Positions 54,925 to 64,000 of a stretch of 64,000 bases of DNA are shown here, in pieces (positions within the stretch are counted from its first letter, which is position 1; the number at the start of each line of letters is the position of its first letter). The DNA comes from JBHELT01 sp046262935 (GTDB lineage Bacteria > Actinomycetota > CADDZG01 > JAHWKV01): the NCBI GenBank assembly GCA_046262935.1, contig JBHELT010000074.1, positions 62,001 to 126,000 of the forward strand. Reading direction: 5' to 3'. Made by a program: the position numbers and the translations under genes. The notes beneath the pieces were generated by a model. It made no database searches and was not told the origin of the DNA. It saw nothing but the letters and a program-made list of their open reading frames with translations.

Positions 54925-55784
54925 AGCGATAGCCCGTCGCCCGACGCGAGGGGGCCCCTGAGTGCTTCGGTCATGCGAGCCACCCGCACCATCTCCTTCA
55001 CGTCATGCACCCGCACGATATCTACCCCCTGCTCAACCAACAATGACACAGTCGCGGCTGTTCCCTCGAGGCGCTCATCGGCTTCGAGCCCAAGGACCGC
55101 ACCGATGAACCTCTTGCGCGACGGTCCCACCAGGACGGGAAACCCTTCTTGCTTGAACCGCTTGACCGACCTTATCAAGGCCAGGTTGTGTTCAAGCGTC
55201 TTTCCGAACCCGATCCCCGGATCGATCACGATCGATCCCGGCGAGATCCCGCGGTTCTCAGCCCATCTGGCCCGTTGAGCGAGCCATCCCTGCACTTCGG
55301 CCACGACATCTTTGTAATGGGGGTCTGTCTGCATGGTCTTGGGGTCACCTTGCATGTGCATCAGAACCACCCCGGCACTCGCCCCTCTGACCACGTCTAC
55401 CATCGAAGGGTCGTGGCTCATCGCGGAAACGTCGTTCACGATGATCGCTCCTGCACCGAGCGCCGCCTCGGCCACACTTGCCTTTCGAGTGTCGATCGAA
55501 ACGGGCACCGTGAGCTGGGTGGTGATCTGTTCGATCACTGGAATGACTCGACGCAACTCCTCGACGGTGTCAACTGCGGCCGCGCCCGGACGGGTCGACT
55601 CACCGCCGATATCGACGATATCGGCTCCATCTTCGACCATCTGCCGAGCCGCCCCGACGGCTGCGTCGATGTTGATGTTCCTGCCGCCATCGAAGAAGGA
55701 GTCGGGAGTCACATTCAAGATGCCCATCACAACGCAGCGCGCACCAACTTCGATAACCCTGTCCACGCAACGCCATAATTTCAC
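54921..55784 (-). CDS. folP: Dihydropteroate synthase
   Basis: A 287-residue TIM-barrel enzyme joining the pterin to p-aminobenzoate; the target of sulfonamides in this family. MGILNVTPDSFFDGG and DIGGESTRPGA are the two signature loops. Length is normal. It lies 22 bp downstream of folE. Confidence 0.96.
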   Translation of the reverse strand: MKLWRCVDRVIEVGARCVVMGILNVTPDSFFDGGRNINIDAAVGAARQMVEDGADIVDIGGESTRPGAAAVDTVEELRRVIPVIEQITTQLTVPVSIDTRKASVAEAALGAGAIIVNDVSAMSHDPSMVDVVRGASAGVVLMHMQGDPKTMQTDPHYKDVVAEVQGWLAQRARWAENRGISPGSIVIDPGIGFGKTLEHNLALIRSVKRFKQEGFPVLVGPSRKRFIGAVLGLEADERLEGTAATVSLLVEQGVDIVRVHDVKEMVRVARMTEALRGPLASGDGLSL

Positions 55785-55806
55785 GGCAGGCTCGCCCCAA
55801 CATCCA

Positions 55807-56370
55807 TCAGATCCCTCGCATCAGCCTCATGGCTTCTTCCCGGGTAGCCACGTTTTCACGGAACAGACCACGCACCGCCGATGTAACTGTTAGTGACCCT
55901 GGTTTTTGAACACCGCGCATGGTCATGCATAGATGCTCTGCCTCAACGACGACGAATACGCCGCGAGGATCAAGTCTCTTCTGCATGGCATCGGCGATCT
56001 GCATCGTCATACGCTCTTGCACCTGCGGCCTGCGCGATGCGACCTCTACAACGCGCGCCAGTTTCGACAGGCCTGTAATCTGACCCTTCCTATTGGGCAG
56101 ATAGCCTACGTGCGCCTTGCCGATCCACGGAAGCAAGTGATGTTCGCACATGCTGTATACGGCAAGATCGCGCACCATGATCATCTCGTCGTAATCGGAT
56201 TCGAACAAAACATCTATCTCGTCGGCTGGATCCTTGCCGATGCCCGAGAAGATCTCGTTGTACATGCGCGCGACGCGGGCTGGCGTTTCGCGGACATCCG
56301 CTCGGTTGGGATCTTCGCCAACCGCTGCGAGTATCTTCCTGACGGAATCCTCGATGGCCTCATCATTCAT
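55807..56370 (-). CDS. folE: GTP cyclohydrolase I
   Basis: A 187-residue enzyme opening the GTP ring, the first folate step. Zinc ligands are in YSMCEHHLLPW and in LCMTMRGV; the GTP-binding GLSKLAR and a QERMT segment are also intact. It overlaps the preceding YciI-like gene by eight bases. Confidence 0.96.
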   Translation of the reverse strand: MNDEAIEDSVRKILAAVGEDPNRADVRETPARVARMYNEIFSGIGKDPADEIDVLFESDYDEMIMVRDLAVYSMCEHHLLPWIGKAHVGYLPNRKGQITGLSKLARVVEVASRRPQVQERMTMQIADAMQKRLDPRGVFVVVEAEHLCMTMRGVQKPGSLTVTSAVRGLFRENVATREEAMRLMRGI

Positions 56371-56653
56371 CGAATGGGACCAGGTTCACGCGCCTTATCT
56401 TGTAGCCGGTCCACACACCTTGTCGCCAGTAGATGTCGCTTTTCACGATGGCTTCGGCGGCATCCTCGGACTCAACAGCCAGTATCAGAAGCGTAGCGCT
56501 CATATCGGCGAATGGTCCTGCAAGAAGCAGGGCCCCCTCTTTGTGCAATTTTCGGAGTCGCTCCAGATGTTGCTCACGAAATGGCTCACGCTTCGTCTCG
56601 GCCCCCTCGACGTAGATCGCTTCAACTAAGTGGCAGCCTTGAGTTTCAACCAT
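56363..56653 (-). CDS. YciI-like protein
   Basis: A 96-residue ferredoxin-like alpha/beta protein of the YciI family, with the typical HLERLRKLHKEGALLLAGPF central part. Function of the family is mostly unknown; some are dehydrochlorinase-like. It lies between ftsH and folE with a 15-bp gap and an eight-base overlap, so it is probably in the same transcript. Confidence 0.75.
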   Translation of the reverse strand: MVETQGCHLVEAIYVEGAETKREPFREQHLERLRKLHKEGALLLAGPFADMSATLLILAVESEDAAEAIVKSDIYWRQGVWTGYKIRRVNLVPFDE

Positions 56654-56668
56654 CGCCGGAGGGTACTC

Positions 56669-58612
56669 TCAGGCTGGTGCTGGTTCGGCACCACCGGTTG
56701 GGCGTCTGCGGGGCTTCGCTGGTTTCTTCGCCGTGGTGTCCGCGCCGGTCTGCATCGCAGCGCGACCGCTGGCCTCGCGAAGCAGACGGGGGATCTCGTT
56801 TCGGATGGCCCGTTTAGGAACATCGGCGAACAGTTCTTCGACCTCGTGCTTCTCGACCGTTTCCTTCTCGATGAGCCGGTCGACCATCGCGTCCAGATGT
56901 GAACGGTAGGTCGAACAGATCTCCCATGCTTCGGTGTGCGCCTCGTCTACGAGCCTTCTGATCTCTTGGTCGATCTCGGCCGCGACCGACTCGGAATAGT
57001 CGGGATGTGCTGAAATATCACGCCCAAGGAACGGCTGATCAACCTTTTCGCCAAGGGCCATCGGCCCAAGGGCTTCGCTCATGCCGTACTCACAAACCAT
57101 CTTGCGCGCGATCGAAGTAACGCGCTCGAGGTCGTTGCTGGCTCCGGTTGTTGGGTCTTGGAAGACAAGTTCCTCGGCCACCCTTCCGCCAAGCAGCAGC
57201 GCAAGTTGATCGATGAGCTCGGAGCGCGACTGCAGCACGCGATCTTCTAGAGGAAGGTTGAGGGTGTATCCAAGGGCCCTGCCCCTAGAGATGATCGAGA
57301 CCTTGTGAACGGGGTCGGCATTCGGAAGGGCCCAACTCACAAGTGCGTGGCCGGCCTCGTGGTAAGCGATGATCCGCTTCTCCCGCTCGGAGATGATGCG
57401 GGACTTGCGTTCGGGGCCTGCGATGACCCGTTCGATAGCTTCTTCCAATTCCGACATCGAGATGTCTTTCTTGTTCCGCCTGGCTGCGAGCAGAGCCGCT
57501 TCGTTGACCACGTTGGCCAAGTCGGCTCCGGTGAAACCAGGAGTCCTTCGCGCAAGAATCCCGAGGTCTACATCTTTACCAAGTGGCTTGCCACGCGCGT
57601 GGACCTTGAGGATCTGCTCGCGTCCCTTCAGATCGGCTCGGTCGATAACGATCTGGCGGTCAAAACGTCCTGGCCGAAGAAGCGCAGGATCCAAGATGTC
57701 TGGCCGGTTGGTCGCCGCCATCAAGATGACCCCGGTTCGCACGTCGAATCCATCCATCTCGACGAGCAGTTGGTTAAGGGTCTGCTCACGCTCATCGTGT
57801 CCGCCACCCAAGCCCGCGCCTCGATGACGGCCAACGGCATCTATCTCATCAACGAAAACGATGGCAGGAGCGCTTGCCTTAGCCTGCTCGAAGAGGTCGT
57901 GCACCCTTGCGGCACCAACACCCACGAACATCTCGACGAAATCCGAACCCGATATCGAGAAGAAGGGGACTCCGGCCTCGCCAGCTACCGCGCGGGCAAG
58001 CAGGGTCTTGCCGGTCCCAGGGGGGCCGAAGAGAAGCACACCTTTGGGGATCTTGGCTCCCATCGCCTGGAACTTGGCCGGGTTCTCGAGGAATTCCTTG
58101 ATCTCCTCGAGTTCTTCGATGGCTTCGTCAACTCCGGCAACGTCGCCGAAGGTGATCTTGGGTTGGTCCTTGCTCACGAGTTTGGTCTTGGCTTTGCCGA
58201 AACTCATCACTCGGTTCCCACCGCCCTGCATCTGCTGGAACAGGAAGAAGAAGATGCCGATGACGATTATGAAAGGCAAGATGTTGGCAAGAAGAGAGGT
58301 CCATACCGAGGGGTTCTCGGCCCTTATCTTCAATATCTTCGTTGAGTTTTGCTCTTTGAGTTCCTTCTGCAATTCGGCCAGATCACCGAACTCTGAACGG
58401 AATTTGGTCTTGTCTTTCAACTCGCCCTCGATGCGCGAGCTTCCTTTGTAAGCGGTCAGACTCAAGACCTCGTGGTTGTCGATGGCCTGAGCAACTTCGC
58501 CGTATTCGATCTTCTTGGCAGTGCCGCCTTTGCCTATGGCAGCGGCGACGATCCAGATCCCGATGATGATTATCAGGAAATAGAAGATGGGGTTCTTGAG
58601 CAATCTATTCAC
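56669..58612 (-). CDS. ftsH: ATP-dependent zinc metalloprotease FtsH
   Basis: A 647-residue membrane AAA+ protease. Two N-terminal spans (about residues 8-26 and 104-125) enclose an external domain; then AAA with Walker [12 protein letters not shown] and Walker [10 protein letters not shown]; the zinc site is HEAGH. The C-terminus ends in a Lys/Arg/Pro/Ala-rich tail of ~30 residues. FtsH removes misassembled membrane proteins and some regulators. It follows hpt by 29 bp. Confidence 0.97.
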   Translation of the reverse strand: MNRLLKNPIFYFLIIIIGIWIVAAAIGKGGTAKKIEYGEVAQAIDNHEVLSLTAYKGSSRIEGELKDKTKFRSEFGDLAELQKELKEQNSTKILKIRAENPSVWTSLLANILPFIIVIGIFFFLFQQMQGGGNRVMSFGKAKTKLVSKDQPKITFGDVAGVDEAIEELEEIKEFLENPAKFQAMGAKIPKGVLLFGPPGTGKTLLARAVAGEAGVPFFSISGSDFVEMFVGVGAARVHDLFEQAKASAPAIVFVDEIDAVGRHRGAGLGGGHDEREQTLNQLLVEMDGFDVRTGVILMAATNRPDILDPALLRPGRFDRQIVIDRADLKGREQILKVHARGKPLGKDVDLGILARRTPGFTGADLANVVNEAALLAARRNKKDISMSELEEAIERVIAGPERKSRIISEREKRIIAYHEAGHALVSWALPNADPVHKVSIISRGRALGYTLNLPLEDRVLQSRSELIDQLALLLGGRVAEELVFQDPTTGASNDLERVTSIARKMVCEYGMSEALGPMALGEKVDQPFLGRDISAHPDYSESVAAEIDQEIRRLVDEAHTEAWEICSTYRSHLDAMVDRLIEKETVEKHEVEELFADVPKRAIRNEIPRLLREASGRAAMQTGADTTAKKPAKPRRRPTGGAEPAPA

Positions 58613-58641
58613 GGTGCGGTCAGCGTAGCACGACGCCCAAA

Positions 58642-59193
58642 CTAACCCAATCCTTCGCCGGGGCCGACGCCTTGGAGCAGGGCTATGAAAGGTAGATGAC
58701 GATGACGCTGTTCGTAATCGAGGCCATAGCCGATCACGAACTGTGGAGGGATCTCGAAGCCCTCGTAGCGAACGTCCAGATCAACCTTCTGGATCCCGGA
58801 CTTTCGTAGAAGCGCACACACCTCCAGGCTGGCAGGGCGTCTGGCCTTTAGATACTTCAAAAGATAATTGAGCGTCAAGCCGGAGTCGATGATGTCTTCT
58901 ACCAGCAGAACATGCCTGCCGGAGATCTCGTAATCGAGGTCCTTGAGGATCCGAACCACGCCTGAGGTCTTGGTTGCGCTTCCATAGCTCGACACAGCCA
59001 TGAAATCGAACTCGAGGGGCAGTTGGATCTGCCGCGCGAGGTCACTCATCATCATGAAGGCACCCTTCAACACGCCGACGAGCAGAAGGTCTTTATCGCG
59101 ATAGTCGTCGGTGATCCGCTTCGCCAGTTCGCGGATCTTGTCTTGGATCTCGTGCTCGGGGATCAGGATCTCGCCGACTTCAGCCTCGTGCAA
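58642..59193 (-). CDS. hpt: Hypoxanthine phosphoribosyltransferase
   Basis: About 183 residues. The PRPP-binding motif is [13 protein letters not shown] and the flexible loop region includes [11 protein letters not shown]; purine-binding is suggested by the C-terminal aromatic segments. It salvages hypoxanthine and guanine. TTG 59193 has GGAGG four bases upstream and matches the family N-terminus; the longer frame to 59265 is not supported. Located between tilS and ftsH, the common gene order. Confidence 0.95.
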   Translation of the reverse strand: MHEAEVGEILIPEHEIQDKIRELAKRITDDYRDKDLLLVGVLKGAFMMMSDLARQIQLPLEFDFMAVSSYGSATKTSGVVRILKDLDYEISGRHVLLVEDIIDSGLTLNYLLKYLKARRPASLEVCALLRKSGIQKVDLDVRYEGFEIPPQFVIGYGLDYEQRHRHLPFIALLQGVGPGEGLG

Positions 59194-59227
59194 TGTTCCT
59201 CCGTATCGGGCCTGCGCAGATGCGAGC

Positions 59228-60589
59228 CTAAGTGTCCGCGGTGGCTTCTCGCAACCACGGCTCAATCTCGATCACGATCACCGAGCGCGAGGCAGAGGTG
59301 ACCTTGAAAGACTCACTCATGCGGATCCCGATGAGCCAAGCCACCGTATCACCCGAAACCACAAGTCCGATGCTTGCACGGGTACGACGCGGCAATTTCT
59401 CGTCGATGAAGATGTCGTGGATCTTCTTGGAGCCCTTCATCCCAAGGGGGATCATCCGGTCCCCAGGCTGGAATTGCCTTAGGGATAACTCTCGGTCGCC
59501 CACAGAGCCATCGAATGCTTGCGAAAGTCCATGGGGATCCAGATCGGTTGGGAGTTTTCCCTGGGATGCGTGGACGACGAAACCCCATCCCTCACACACC
59601 GTCGTCCCTGGAACGGCGATCGGGATCTCGGGCAGCGTTGGCGGTTCGGGATGAACACCGACCATCAGATGATCGGGTTCACTCCAGATGGACAGGTTCG
59701 CGCTTACATCCAAGCGGCTACCCGTTACCGGCAATACCTTAGATGTGATGTCCGACACGAGTCGAGAAGAAACTCGGTAGGGGTCGAGTCCCGCTTCGCC
59801 CAACAACATCCGAACGATCGCCTTGCGCACACTCGGTTCCTCTGAAGCGACAGCCCCCCGGTCGATGCGCAGGCCTGCATCGCCAAGCCCTGCGCGCTGG
59901 TCCACGACTTCGGCGGCTCGCCTTAGGGTTTGCGATGCCTCACGACGCGCGGCATAGCCTTGGTTCAACAACTCCACGGTCAAAGCGTCGCCCGCATCAG
60001 TCAATTCCAGGCGGGTCCGGTTGCGCGTGAATCGCAGGTCCTGATTGGTTGGGTCTTCGAGATAGGCGATGCGAGCACCCGCGCACACCGCCCTGGTGTC
60101 GGACCGGCGTGTTCGGATCAGCGGTCTCACGAAGCGGCCTCTCTTGGGTGGTATGCCAAGAGGAAAACCACCGCGCCGTTTGCGCATCAAAACGGTCTCG
60201 GCGTCATCGTCGGAGGTATGACCGGTGGCTATCTTGTCCGTGCCAGCTTCGGTTGACATCTCCAACAATGCAACGTAGCGAACCGCTCGCGCCTCGCTTT
60301 CGGTGGGTGGAGAAACTGCAACGCGCCGGTGAAGCAGCTCCACACCCATCGAGTCCGCAACGGCAGTGCAATGCTCGATGTCTTTAAAGGATCCGGGCCT
60401 CATCGCATGGTCGACGTGCAGGAGAGTGACCTTGTATCCGAGTTCAAGAAGCAAGATCGCAAGAGCTGTCGAATCGGGGCCCCCACTGAACGCGACCGAG
60501 ATGGCCTCGCCGGGTGTCAACATATGGAATTCACCAACGGTCTGGGCGACCGTGCGCTTGATCGCGTCTAGAGGGCGCGCTTCACCCAT
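59228..60589 (-). CDS. tilS: tRNA(Ile)-lysidine synthetase
   Basis: A 453-residue PP-loop ATPase that modifies the CAT-anticodon tRNA-Ile. The P-loop is FSGGPDST, followed by LLHVDHAMRP and a TGHTSDDDAETVLMR segment; the C-terminal part is the TilS substrate-binding region. Its 5' end overlaps the metalloprotease gene by 22 bases. Confidence 0.92.
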   Translation of the reverse strand: MGEARPLDAIKRTVAQTVGEFHMLTPGEAISVAFSGGPDSTALAILLLELGYKVTLLHVDHAMRPGSFKDIEHCTAVADSMGVELLHRRVAVSPPTESEARAVRYVALLEMSTEAGTDKIATGHTSDDDAETVLMRKRRGGFPLGIPPKRGRFVRPLIRTRRSDTRAVCAGARIAYLEDPTNQDLRFTRNRTRLELTDAGDALTVELLNQGYAARREASQTLRRAAEVVDQRAGLGDAGLRIDRGAVASEEPSVRKAIVRMLLGEAGLDPYRVSSRLVSDITSKVLPVTGSRLDVSANLSIWSEPDHLMVGVHPEPPTLPEIPIAVPGTTVCEGWGFVVHASQGKLPTDLDPHGLSQAFDGSVGDRELSLRQFQPGDRMIPLGMKGSKKIHDIFIDEKLPRRTRASIGLVVSGDTVAWLIGIRMSESFKVTSASRSVIVIEIEPWLREATADT

Positions 60590-61596
60590 AACTCGGGCCT
60601 TTTCACCTCGTCGAGGCTTGGCAGATACTCGGCCGAGGTGAAGACCTTGTTAACCGCCTCCTGTCCGGCCGACGCGAGCAGCTTGTCGAAGAACCGCTGC
60701 CCATCTTCGTATTGGGCGCGCTTCATCTCCAGTCCAAGCAACTTTCCGATCAACTTAGCCATCACCCCCGAAGACGAGGCGCCGCCTCGAAGAACCCTTC
60801 TCATCCGGGGTTGTGTTGGGATGATGCGCTCGGCGATGGAGTCCATAATGAAGTTGCCGTGGCCTTCGATCACCGACATGAACGCCTGCATGTCGTTGAA
60901 CTTGGCTCTTTGCTCTTCGCTAAGCATGCGCAATCCGAACGGCTGCGAACCCTCACCCGACTTGAGAGCCTGGATCAACCTGTCCAGAAGAGTTCCTGCG
61001 TCCATATCTAGAGATGAAAGAAGATCGCTTACTGAATCGATGAAATATTGGCGCACCCAAGGGTTGCCCTCGAACTGCGCGCGATGCGTCAGTTCGTGAA
61101 GCACCACCCACAACCGGAAATCGCGCGGCACGAATCCGAAGCGGCGCTCCATCAGGACCATGTTCGGCCCAACGAACCACACGTGGTCATGGCGTCCGAG
61201 TAATAGGTCGTATTGACCAAGCACGCGCTGCGACAAGAACCCGAGCACGGTCCCCATCTGCGCGCCAAGAGCGGGTCGATACGCGAGCTTCACCACGCTG
61301 CCAATAGGACTCGACGACACCTTGGCATCGACCTTTTCGAGGAGAGGAGCCATCAAGACGAGCATCGAGTCGACATTGGCAGCCGCCCATTCGCTTCGCG
61401 AAAGGACATTGGCTACAGCAGGCGATCCGGTTACAAAACCGGTCTCGGCTTCGATCAGTGGTTCCGCTTCGGCTACCAGGCGGCTAAGGTCCGCATCGAG
61501 ATCATCTAATAGGTATGACTGGTCAAGGGGGCCTTGCGACGCGAAGCGAGCGGCCACCTTGGCCGCGAAAGCAACGTCGATCAGCTGCTGTGGCAC
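60568..61596 (-). CDS. Zinc-dependent metalloprotease-like protein
   Basis: A 342-residue protein of the conserved actinobacterial zinc-metalloprotease family next to tilS. The zinc motif HELTH is at 167-171 and a downstream Glu-His-rich segment (VIEGHGNFIMD) may supply the third ligand. It lacks a signal peptide, so it is probably cytosolic. Physiological substrate is unknown. Confidence 0.85.
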   Translation of the reverse strand: MPQQLIDVAFAAKVAARFASQGPLDQSYLLDDLDADLSRLVAEAEPLIEAETGFVTGSPAVANVLSRSEWAAANVDSMLVLMAPLLEKVDAKVSSSPIGSVVKLAYRPALGAQMGTVLGFLSQRVLGQYDLLLGRHDHVWFVGPNMVLMERRFGFVPRDFRLWVVLHELTHRAQFEGNPWVRQYFIDSVSDLLSSLDMDAGTLLDRLIQALKSGEGSQPFGLRMLSEEQRAKFNDMQAFMSVIEGHGNFIMDSIAERIIPTQPRMRRVLRGGASSSGVMAKLIGKLLGLEMKRAQYEDGQRFFDKLLASAGQEAVNKVFTSAEYLPSLDEVKRPELWVKRAL

Positions 61597-61603
61597 AGCT
61601 TGT

Positions 61604-62158
61604 TCATGACCTTGTGATCTCGGTGTTGCGCATCGTCGTTCGTATGTACCCGATCCCGATCAGCATGAGCAGCAAGATCAACATTCCGAAGGCGACCTTG
61701 GGGAAATACTTCTGACTTGCGGGCGGCGGAGTTGCGGGGGGTGCCGCGGAGCCAGCCGCTGCGGCTGCGGCACTGGGCGACGGTGTCGGGCTTGGCGCAG
61801 CGGGCGCGGGGGCGGCCCCACCTGAGACCTCGATCGTGCCACGCATGCCCAAGGTTTCGTGATACTTGCAGACGTAGGCGATACTGCCTGACCCTTTGAT
61901 CGTGAGCGTCCTTGACTCTCCCGGGTTCAGGTTTGCTGTGTCGAAGGAACCGTCTTTCGCGGTTGCGGTGTGGGGCGAGTTGCCGGTGTTCTTGAACGTC
62001 ACCGAATCGCCGGGGGCGATGGTCAATGTGACCGGAGAGAATTTGTTGTCCTGGGTCTCAACGGTCTCGGTACCCGCCTTCGCAGGATAGATACCCGCCA
62101 GAAGCCCGGCGCAGAGCAAAGCTGAACACGAAACAACGAAAGCTGACCGGCGCAGCAT
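61604..62158 (-). CDS. Exported cupredoxin with C-terminal membrane anchor
   Basis: A 184-residue protein: signal peptide to about residue 28, cupredoxin domain with His in SPHTATA and C-x2-H-x4-M in CKYHETLGM, an Ala/Pro/Ser-rich linker, and a C-terminal span (near residues 152-172). It would sit on the outer face of the membrane as an electron carrier. It starts the long minus-strand gene run into tilS-hpt-ftsH; the gap is only seven bases. Confidence 0.85.
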   Translation of the reverse strand: MLRRSAFVVSCSALLCAGLLAGIYPAKAGTETVETQDNKFSPVTLTIAPGDSVTFKNTGNSPHTATAKDGSFDTANLNPGESRTLTIKGSGSIAYVCKYHETLGMRGTIEVSGGAAPAPAAPSPTPSPSAAAAAAGSAAPPATPPPASQKYFPKVAFGMLILLLMLIGIGYIRTTMRNTEITRS

Positions 62159-62232
62159 CGATCCTCCTTACGAATGAAATGACGCGAGGCGGATTGTAAG
62201 TGCTTGGGCCGGGCCTTGCAGTTTTCGGGCGC

Positions 62233-62442
62233 TTACCTGGTCTTTTTGCCTCTGAGTCGAGGGATCTTCATGCCCGCATGGATGAAGCAGGTCTCCCTGC
62301 GGTTATAGGTTGATAGTTTGGTTATGCAGTCGGGATGGGCGCATGTTCTACCCTCGACGTATCGCCTTGACCTCTTTGGAAGCCCGGCGACGTGGGCCCC
62401 CTTGATAGCTGCTGTGGTCACTGGACATACCTCCCATGGCAC
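62233..62442 (-). CDS. Small Cys/His protein, function unknown
   Basis: A 69-residue basic protein with CAHPDC followed by YNRRETCFIHAG, a C-x4-C...C-x2-H arrangement of a small actinobacterial zinc-binding-like family. Very basic C-terminus (RLRGKKTR) suggests nucleic acid binding. ATG 62442 chosen. It is a stand-alone gene between the cupredoxin and the repeat element. Confidence 0.6.
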   Translation of the reverse strand: MPWEVCPVTTAAIKGAHVAGLPKRSRRYVEGRTCAHPDCITKLSTYNRRETCFIHAGMKIPRLRGKKTR

Positions 62443-62555
62443 TTTTCATCTGTTACCGATGCGCTCGGAACAACATCTTTGGGGCCCGCTTTATTCCCGA
62501 TATATCTCATCGGGAAACTTCCCGTTCGAATGTAGACCCCCGTTCCGGGGAGGCG

Positions 62556-62633
62556 GTTGAACCGGGGGTTCGGGGGTGTAGCAGCCCCCGTTCGCTCAAG
62601 ACCACCGCGCGCCAGGAGCTGCGGACCCCTGAA
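62556..62633. repeat. Third, diverged copy of the 73-bp hairpin repeat (reverse orientation)
   Basis: Bases 62560-62585 match the reverse complement of 18536-18561 exactly. The outer GGGGT/ACCCC arms and the GCAGC/GCTGC inner arms are preserved, while the loop has changed. It is intergenic, just upstream on the map of a tRNA gene. Confidence 0.85.
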
Positions 62634-62665
62634 ATAAAGAAGGTGAAGAATCGGTGAAGAAGAGA

Positions 62666-63866
<1,201 letters not shown>

Positions 63867-63870
<4 letters not shown>

Positions 63871-64000
63871 CCGCTTACCCCTTCGGATAACACCCTTCGA
63901 GCTGTCATTTCTTCGGAAGCGGCAAGCACGCGCGACAGGATCTCAGCAGCGATCAGTTCTTCGGGCTGAGACGCGTCGATAACCACGAAGCGATCTGCAT
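63867..64000 (-). CDS. tmk: Thymidylate kinase, C-terminal fragment (window edge)
   Basis: About 44 codons to a TGA at 63867-63869, continuing off the window on its 5' side. The frame reads DRFVVIDASQPEELIAAEI, typical of the late part of thymidylate kinases, then a helical tail. It directly precedes and overlaps holB, the usual order. The rest of the gene is outside the window. Confidence 0.82.

Overview
The window looks like a chromosomal segment of an actinomycetote (high-GC Gram-positive), probably a deep-branching or uncultured lineage such as Acidimicrobiia or a relative rather than a streptomycete or mycobacterium. The support is a carD-type regulator beside ispD-ispF-cysS-rlmB, a DUF3263/LytR_C pair, a tilS-hpt-ftsH-folE-folP-folB-folK run leading into panC-panD-coaX-lysS and clpC, a CysO-like sulfur carrier, SigH-type sigma factor, a lysine-rich H1-like protein, and frequent GTG/TTG starts. 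No rRNA, prophage or CRISPR array was seen. The class-level placement is inference.

Layout. 1-10.7 kb: an ABC exporter pair, then an aerobic respiration cluster on the minus strand (ctaC, ctaD, ctaE, ctaF, ctaG, a membrane cupredoxin and a fused heme A synthase/heme O synthase), diverging from a prenyl diphosphate synthase homologue and a cupredoxin lipoprotein. 10.9-18.4 kb: small zinc protein, methyltransferase, groEL under a perfect CIRCE operator, H1-like protein, two orphan response regulators, a DUF4395/thioredoxin pair and a sulfur carrier/threonine synthase pair. 18.4-24.5 kb: a tandem structured repeat, otsA/otsB, a lipoprotein, the LytR_C/DUF3263 pair with a 24-bp palindrome, glutamate dehydrogenase and tRNA-Thr(TGT). 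24.6-34.9 kb: sigma factor, rlmB, cysS, ispF, ispD, carD, radA, then an operon of HAD phosphatase, APH-like kinase and acyl-CoA dehydrogenase, and a double GNAT.

35-45 kb is the accessory part: a large exported subtilase-like protein that has lost key catalytic residues and is interrupted by an in-frame TAA, a TolB-like propeller, a frameshifted IS3-family element and an NHL propeller. 45-62.2 kb is a long, tightly packed minus-strand run: clpC, a substrate-binding lipoprotein, xdhC-like, lysS, coaX, panD, panC, a DUF2520 gene, folK, folB, folP, folE, a YciI protein, ftsH, hpt, tilS, a metalloprotease and a third cupredoxin. The window ends with a third copy of the structured repeat, tRNA-Thr(CGT) overlapping the 3' end of holB, and the 3' end of tmk.

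Most of the window is housekeeping: terminal oxidase biogenesis, folate and CoA synthesis, isoprenoid MEP steps, tRNA charging and modification, and proteostasis. The most unusual signals are the roughly 73-bp hairpin repeat with compensatory changes, the degenerate subtilase with its in-frame stop, the prenyl synthase with a lost second Asp-rich motif, the three-gene counterpart of ACAD10, and the holB/tRNA overlap.
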